A DNA stretch of 5,271 nucleotides from assembly GCA_009929095.1 (NCBI GenBank), contig SABF01000130.1, positions 1-5,271 of the forward strand. Direction: 5' to 3'. The notes beneath the pieces were generated by a model. That model saw only the letters and a program-made list of their open reading frames with translations, made no database searches and was not told the DNA's origin. The stretch comes from Erysipelotrichia bacterium (lineage in GTDB: Bacteria > Bacillota_I > Bacilli_A > Erysipelotrichales > Erysipelotrichaceae). Position numbers and translations under genes: made by a program. Each line of letters opens with the position of its first letter. Position 1 is the first letter of the stretch. Below are positions 5,085-5,271 of the stretch, in pieces.

Positions 5085-5271
5085 TCGTTATGAACCAGAA
5101 AGAAATCTTCAATTTCAAGAAAGCTTCTCAGCTGCTGAACTTCAACCAGTGATACGCAGTAATGTTCAAAGCAGTACCATATCGGCATCATGCCCGCCTT
5201 GACTGCGCCAAGGATATCTGTCGCAAAAGTATCACCTATAAATGCAAATTCTTCAGGTTTCAGTCCAAGAT
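5072..5271 (-). CDS. HAD-family hydrolase, C-terminal fragment (cut by window edge)
   Basis: Only the last 65 codons are present; the gene continues beyond the right edge. The fragment opens with LGLKPEEFAFIGDTFATDI and continues with a Gly-Ala-Val-Lys-Ala-Gly-Met stretch. This is the classic fourth motif of haloacid dehalogenase-like hydrolases: hydrophobic strand, GD, and a second Asp four residues after the Thr-Phe pair, the two acids holding the catalytic Mg2+. The remaining tail (EVQQLRSFLEIEDFF) matches the usual C-terminal helix of subfamily IA enzymes such as phosphoglycolate or nucleotide phosphatases. Substrate cannot be told from this piece. The TGA (5072-5074) lies 13 nt inside the RNase gene, so the two are translationally linked and probably share an mRNA. 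The nucleophile Asp motif and the start codon are outside the window. Confidence 0.85.
   Translation of the reverse strand, partial: LGLKPEEFAFIGDTFATDILGAVKAGMMPIWYCFEHYCVSLVEVQQLRSFLEIEDFFLVHNEWNH

Noticed and set aside
1..5271. CRISPR array, tRNA, rRNA or insertion sequence
   Set aside because: No regularly spaced repeats, no cloverleaf-like sequence, no terminal inverted repeats and no transposase motif were seen on either strand.

Overview
The window looks like a chromosomal segment from a low-to-moderate-GC Gram-positive bacterium (Bacillota). I infer this from purine-rich Shine-Dalgarno (SD) sites, a classical U-tailed terminator, a lipoprotein signal on a barnase-type RNase, and an Rrf2 regulator paired with an RclA-like flavoprotein. 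A gut- or host-associated anaerobe (Clostridia or Erysipelotrichia) is a reasonable guess, but the sequence alone does not fix the family.

Left part, rightward (+) strand. Bases 1-241 hold no convincing gene, but they contain an AT-rich block with a 13-bp palindrome and a bulged hairpin. A well-formed promoter at 242-270 overlaps a perfect 6-7-6 inverted repeat. It drives a two-gene operon: an Rrf2-family regulator (296-724) and an RclA-type pyridine nucleotide-disulfide oxidoreductase (738-2081). The operon ends at a strong intrinsic terminator (2099-2122). It is best read as an autoregulated oxidant or reactive-chlorine defence unit.

Right part, leftward (-) strand, read from right to left. 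First comes the C-terminus of a HAD-family phosphatase cut by the window edge (5072-5271). Overlapping its 3' end is a lipoprotein-anchored barnase-type guanyl-specific RNase (4581-5084). This overlaps by ATGA with a barstar-family inhibitor (4315-4584). An MFS transporter (3045-4289) follows after 25 nt. A CorA-family divalent-cation channel (2130-2960) lies 84 nt further on, with its own strong SD, and converges on the rclA terminator.

The most notable system is the tethered RNase and inhibitor pair. All four catalytic residues of barnase (Lys27, Glu73, Arg87, His102) have counterparts in the enzyme. Several positions that form the Arg59-centred contact in Bacillus barnase-barstar are changed on both partners (Arg59 to Tyr; Trp38 to Asn and Glu76 to Lys), so this pair has probably evolved a different recognition code. 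The toxin lacks a visible SD and starts inside the upstream gene, whereas the inhibitor has an SD and is coupled to the toxin stop, an arrangement that would favour immunity.
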